DNA from: ZC4RG30 sp041168985
GTDB lineage: Bacteria > Pseudomonadota > Gammaproteobacteria > Steroidobacterales > Steroidobacteraceae
Direction: 5' to 3'
DNA: 10,416 nucleotides
Assembly: GCA_041168985.1 (NCBI GenBank)
Contig: JBEEKA010000265.1
Location: 1-10,416, forward strand
The notes beneath the pieces are model-generated. The model did no database searches and was not told the DNA's origin. It saw nothing but the letters and a program-made list of their open reading frames with translations. Position 1 is the first letter of the stretch. The number at the start of each line of letters is the position of its first letter. Positions 5,568 to 10,416 of this stretch are shown here, piece by piece. The translations under genes were made by a program, and so were the position numbers.

Positions 5568-6932
5568 GTGCCGTCACGCAGTTCCGTCACCCGTCGATTG
5601 CTGCTGTCGATCGCGGTGCCGCTGCTGCTGTTCCTGGGCATTACCGTCGCCGTCCTGGACCACCGGTTCCAGACGCTCGCGGACGACGCGTTGCATGCGC
5701 AGCTCGAATCCGAACTCATCGCACTGATCACGTCGTCGGATCCCGACGAGGCTGGCGCCATCGCGCCACTGCTCAAGAGCGCGGAATCGCGGTTCATGAC
5801 GCCGGGTTCAGGCATGTATGCCCGTGTCGTGAACCGGCGCGGCCTGCAGGTCTGGAGGTCGCCCTCGAACGCGGGCGTGAAGGTCGATTACGGGCCGCCG
5901 CTGCTGCCCGGCAAGACCGAATTCCGCGAGGTGTCGGGGGCGCCGGGTACGCCGAAGCTCGCCGTGCTGAGCCGGGGACTTCGCTGGGAAGACGAGCGGG
6001 GCCGCAGGCTGGACCTCACGTTTACCGTGGCCATGAGCCTCGCGGAACATGATGCGCAGCTCTTCAAATTCAGGCGCGAGCTGACGGGGCTGTTCCTGCT
6101 GGTCGGTTTCGGCATGCTCGTCGCGCTCGGCATCCTCCTGCGCTGGGCCCTGCGTCCCCTGCGGGAACTGAGCCGCCAGATCGGCGAGGTGGAGGCGGGC
6201 GAGCGCGAGCGGCTGGACAGTCCGTGGCCGAGGGAACTGCGCGGCGTCGTCGCCAACCTCAATGTGCTGCTCGATGGGGAGCGCAACCGGATCGCGCGCT
6301 ATCGCGACACGCTGGGCAATCTGGCGCACAGCCTGAAGACGCCCCTGGCGGTGATTCGTTCCAGTCTCTCGGGGAAAGATCCCGCGGCCATCGCGGCGGC
6401 CGTCGATGAGCAGGTGGTTCGCATGACGACCATCGTCGAGCACCAGCTCAAGCGAGCGGTGGGCGGTGGCCCATCGGTGGGTCGCGCGGTGCCGGTCGCG
6501 CCCATTGCGCAGGATCTTCGCGTTGCCCTGCTCAAGGCGCATGCGGGCAAGGACTTCAGCCTCGAGGTTGCGGTGGATGCCTCGGCCCAGTTCGCCGGCG
6601 ACAAGGACGACCTGTACGAGGCGCTGGGCAACCTGATGCAGAACGCGGCCAAGTGGTGCGCCAGCCGGGTGCGCGTGTCCGGCAGTGTCCGCGAACTGGT
6701 GGATGGGTCGCGCCGGCTCGAGATACACGTCGAGGACGACGGTCCGGGCATACCCGCAACGGAGCGCGAGCGCGTCATCCAGCGCGGCGCGCGTGCCGAC
6801 GAAGTCGTGCCGGGCCATGGCCTCGGGCTTGCGATGGTGCGGGATTTCGCCCAGCTGTATGGCGGCGAGATCATGCTGGGTGATTCGAGCATCGGCGGAG
6901 CGAGGCTCTCGCTGCTGCTGCCGGGACGCTGA
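5568..6932 (+). CDS. phoQ: Sensor histidine kinase, PhoQ-like
   Basis: This 454-residue inner-membrane kinase starts at a GTG four bases after the response-regulator stop. TM1 is about 11-30 and TM2 about 173-192, enclosing a periplasmic sensor of about 140 residues. A HAMP-like linker (193-240) follows. The dimerisation box NLAHSLKTPLAVI holds phospho-acceptor H254; HSLKTPLAV is characteristic of PhoQ. The ATPase domain shows the N box NLMQNAAKWC (355-364), G1 DDGPGIP (390-396) and G2 GHGLGL (416-421). All catalytic residues are present. Unlike enteric PhoQ, the periplasmic domain has no EDDDDAE-type acidic patch; the closest stretch is RWEDERGRR (139-147), which is mostly basic. The stimulus is therefore uncertain. 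It phosphorylates the adjacent regulator, and the upstream PepSY protein may act on its sensor domain. Confidence 0.92.
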   Translation: MPSRSSVTRRLLLSIAVPLLLFLGITVAVLDHRFQTLADDALHAQLESELIALITSSDPDEAGAIAPLLKSAESRFMTPGSGMYARVVNRRGLQVWRSPSNAGVKVDYGPPLLPGKTEFREVSGAPGTPKLAVLSRGLRWEDERGRRLDLTFTVAMSLAEHDAQLFKFRRELTGLFLLVGFGMLVALGILLRWALRPLRELSRQIGEVEAGERERLDSPWPRELRGVVANLNVLLDGERNRIARYRDTLGNLAHSLKTPLAVIRSSLSGKDPAAIAAAVDEQVVRMTTIVEHQLKRAVGGGPSVGRAVPVAPIAQDLRVALLKAHAGKDFSLEVAVDASAQFAGDKDDLYEALGNLMQNAAKWCASRVRVSGSVRELVDGSRRLEIHVEDDGPGIPATERERVIQRGARADEVVPGHGLGLAMVRDFAQLYGGEIMLGDSSIGGARLSLLLPGR

Positions 6933-6950
6933 CGCGCGTGGCGATGTGTA

Positions 6951-6984
6951 CCGACTGGTCCACCGGGCTGGCGGGCCGACCGGT
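6951..6984 (+). repeat. Direct repeat CCGACYGGT upstream of DAHP synthase
   Basis: CCGACTGGT (6951-6959) and CCGACCGGT (6976-6984) match at 8 of 9 positions, 25 bases apart, in the 63-base gap between phoQ and the DAHP synthase gene. The same stretch can pair as ACTGGTC with GACCGGT (one wobble, 17-base loop), but no T-run follows. It overlaps the candidate promoter and could be a regulator site or weak hairpin; chance is possible. Confidence 0.25.
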
Positions 6985-6989
6985 ATCAT
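6984..6989 (+). promoter_or_regulatory. Candidate -10 box (TATCAT) for leaderless DAHP synthase mRNA
   Basis: TATCAT (5 of 6 to consensus) is followed by six bases, CCGCCG, and the ATG at 6996. No Shine-Dalgarno is visible between phoQ and this start. Transcription would begin at the A of the ATG. No good -35 box is seen. Confidence 0.45.
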
Positions 6990-6995
6990 CCGCCG

Positions 6996-8353
<1,358 letters not shown>

Positions 8354-8357
<4 letters not shown>

Positions 8358-10174
8358 GTTTCGATGGCAGGGAATTCGCGGCCGCGTTGCCGCGCAGGCC
8401 GGGCGTGTACCGCATGTATGACGGGCCGCCCGGAGAATCCCATGTCCTGCTTTACGTGGGCAAGGCGTCCAGCCTCAGGGATCGCGTCGGCAGCTACTTC
8501 CAGCAGTCGAAGCAGGCACCCAAGGTCGAGGCGCTGGTCCGCCTGATCCGCCACATCGAGGTCACGGTCACGCATTCCGAAACGGAAGCGCTGCTCCTCG
8601 AATACAACCTGATCAAGGAACACCGTCCGCGCTTCAACATCATCCTGCGCGACGACAAGTCCTTTCCCTACATCCAGCTGCTGTCGCACGAATTTCCGCG
8701 GCTTGCGATGTACCGCGGTCCGCGCAGCGCGAAAGGCCGCTATTTCGGCCCGTTCCCGAGCTCGGGCGCCGTTCGCGAGACGCTGCACCAGTTGCAGAAG
8801 CTGTTCCTGCTGCGCACCTGCCGCGATACCTTCTTCGCGAACCGCTCGCGTCCCTGCCTGCAGCACCAGATCGGGCGATGTTCCGCACCCTGCGTGGGTC
8901 TCATCGCGAAGGACGACTACGCGCGCGACCTCGAAGCTGCCGTGATGGTGCTGGAAGGGCGCAGCCGCGACGTCAACGAGCTGCTCGAGAGCCGCATGCT
9001 GGCTGCCGCCGAGCGGCTGGACTTCGAGACGGCCGCGGCCTGTCGTGACCAGCTCGCCAGCCTGAAGCAGGTGCAGGCCGAGCAGGTGGTGACGGCCGGC
9101 GCCGAGCGCGACCTCGATGTGTTCGGCGTGGCGGGGGAGGCCGGTGACTACGCGGTGTGCCTGCTGCTGGTCCGTGCGGGGCGTCAGCTCGGCACGACGA
9201 CCTATTTCCCGCGCGCGGTCGGTACGCCCGAGGAAGTGCTGGCGTCGTTTCTCGTGCAGCACTATGCGCGCGAGGAATTGCCGAAGACGGTGCTGGTGAA
9301 CCTCGCGTTGCCCGACGCCGAGGCCCTGCGGGAAGCCCTCGCGCAGGAAGCCGGACACGATGTCCGCCTGCAGAAGGCGGAGCGCGGCCTGTTGCTGCGC
9401 TGGACGTCAATGGCGGCGGAGAACGCGGTGCAGGCCCTGCGCATGCGCGCTGCCCGCAAGCAGGATGCGGGGGACCTGCTCCAGGCCTTGGGCGAGGCGC
9501 TGGGTTTGCAGGGTACGCCGGCGCGCCTGGAGTGCTTCGACATCAGCCATACGTCGGGCGAGGGCACCGTGGCTTCCTGCGTCGTGTATGGGGCGGAAGG
9601 CGCGCTGCGGAAGGAATACCGCCGCTTCAACATCGAGGATGTGACGGCGGGCGACGATTACGCTGCGCTGGCGCAGGCGGTACGCCGTCGGTTCACCCGC
9701 ATCAGGGCAGGCGAAACACCCCTGCCGGACGTGCTGTTCATCGATGGCGGGGCCGGTCAGCTCGCGGCCGTCGTACCGGTGCTGGATGAACTGGGATTCC
9801 AGGACCTCTGCGTGATCGGCGTCAGCAAAGGCGCGGACCGGCGCGCGGGCCAGGAGCGCCTGCACCGTCGGGACTCGGACGTGCCCTTCCTGCTGCCGCC
9901 GGACTCTCCGGCCCTGCGCGTCATCCAGCGCGTGCGGGACGAGGCGCACCGGTTCGCGATCACCGGCCACCGCAAGCGCCGTGCGCGGCGCTACCAGGAA
10001 TCGGTGCTGGAGACCGTGCCCGGCCTGGGGCCGGCGAAGCGCCGCGCGCTTCTGAAGGCTTTCGGTGGCCTGCAGGGCGTCCTGCGTGCCGGTGTCGCGG
10101 ATCTCGAGCAGGTCAAGGGAATCGGGGCGGCGCTGGCCGCGGTCATCTATGATCACCTCCATCCCGGGGCCTGA
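8354..10174 (+). CDS. uvrC: UvrABC excinuclease subunit C, probably CTG start
   Basis: UvrC makes both incisions around a DNA lesion in nucleotide excision repair. From CTG the protein is 606 residues, matching the 610 of E. coli. Order of parts: GIY-YIG nuclease from GVYRMY (17-22) and YVGK (34-37) for the 3' cut; four cysteines C156, C168, C176 and C180 with the spacing of the proposed iron-sulfur site; a UVR domain (about 208-245) for UvrB contact; the RNase H-like domain for the 5' cut with D396 in ECFDISH, D464 in IDGGAGQL and H539 in ITGHRKRR; and two helix-hairpin-helix motifs (557-603). Homology begins at SFDGREF, directly after the CTG, but no ATG, GTG or TTG lies in frame between there and a GTG at 8213; the extension from 8213 looks like out-of-frame DAHP synthase sequence. 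The CTG shares two bases with the TGA stop of DAHP synthase, a CTGA overlap. pgsA follows after five bases. Confidence 0.96.
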
Positions 10175-10179
10175 CACGT

Positions 10180-10416
10180 ATGCGCTGGAACCTGCCGAAC
10201 ATCCTGACCTGGCTGCGCATCGTCGCGATCCCGCTCGTGATCGTGCTGTTCTACCTGCCGTACACCTGGGCCGAACCTGCGGCCGGTCTGCTGTTCGCAG
10301 CAGCCGCGATCACGGACTCGCTGGATGGCTACCTCGCGCGGCGCATGGGTCTCGTGTCGAAACTCGGGGCCTTTCTCGATCCGGTGGCCGACAAGCTCAT
10401 CGTCGCGGCGGCGCTC
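10180..10416 (+). CDS. pgsA: Phosphatidylglycerolphosphate synthase, N-terminal part
   Basis: PgsA transfers glycerol 3-phosphate to CDP-diacylglycerol, the committed step to phosphatidylglycerol and cardiolipin, in the inner membrane. The first 79 residues are present, starting MRWNLPNILTWLRIVAIPL; the rest (about 100-110 residues) is beyond the window. The hydrophobic stretches at about 9-27 and 34-45 are membrane segments. The CDP-alcohol phosphotransferase signature is complete: in order DSLDG, two residues, AR, eight residues, G, three residues, D, three residues, D (46-71). It starts five bases after uvrC, the same pairing as in many gammaproteobacteria. GGGG at 10166-10169 is a possible ribosome-binding site. 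Confidence 0.96.
   Translation, partial: MRWNLPNILTWLRIVAIPLVIVLFYLPYTWAEPAAGLLFAAAAITDSLDGYLARRMGLVSKLGAFLDPVADKLIVAAAL

Overview
The window is compact, gene-dense DNA with high G+C (roughly two thirds by eye) and short intergenic gaps. It looks like the chromosome of a free-living gammaproteobacterium. The clues are a PhoP/PhoQ-type two-component pair, the uvrC-pgsA gene pair, a NudJ-type Nudix gene near purB, a plant-type (class II) DAHP synthase and a glycine-zipper envelope protein. I would guess the Xanthomonadales/Nevskiales side of the class, but that is inference. I see no mobile element, CRISPR array, tRNA or rRNA, and no gene-free stretch longer than about 110 bases.

Left block (minus strand, 1-2397). 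Reading leftwards: purB (adenylosuccinate lyase), a 186-residue protein of a poorly described family, and a NudJ-type Nudix hydrolase cut by the window edge. Two of these starts carry a -10-like hexamer 6-7 bases upstream of the ATG and no Shine-Dalgarno sequence, which suggests leaderless transcripts. A perfect 8-bp inverted repeat lies where the -35 box of the 186-residue gene would be.

Right block (plus strand, 2478-10416). It starts divergently from purB across an 80-bp promoter gap. First is a two-gene unit for nucleotide and coenzyme house-cleaning: a CoA-pyrophosphatase-type Nudix enzyme overlapping mazG, which starts with TTG. Next is a secreted glycine-zipper protein whose ribosome-binding site can fold into a hairpin. 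A tight three-gene unit follows: a small exported PepSY-domain protein, a PhoP-like response regulator and a PhoQ-like histidine kinase. Then come class II DAHP synthase (first step of the shikimate pathway), uvrC (excision repair nuclease subunit) and the start of pgsA (phosphatidylglycerolphosphate synthase). The uvrC reading frame has no ATG, GTG or TTG where homology begins; the best start is a CTG overlapping the DAHP synthase stop codon.

The gene content is mostly housekeeping, and I found no evidence of an undescribed multi-gene system. The observations most worth a second look are the likely CTG start of uvrC, the recurrent -10 hexamer placed right at start codons, the PepSY-PhoP-PhoQ arrangement with a kinase lacking the enteric acidic patch, the dyad at 938-963, and the hairpin over the ribosome-binding site at 3917-3939.
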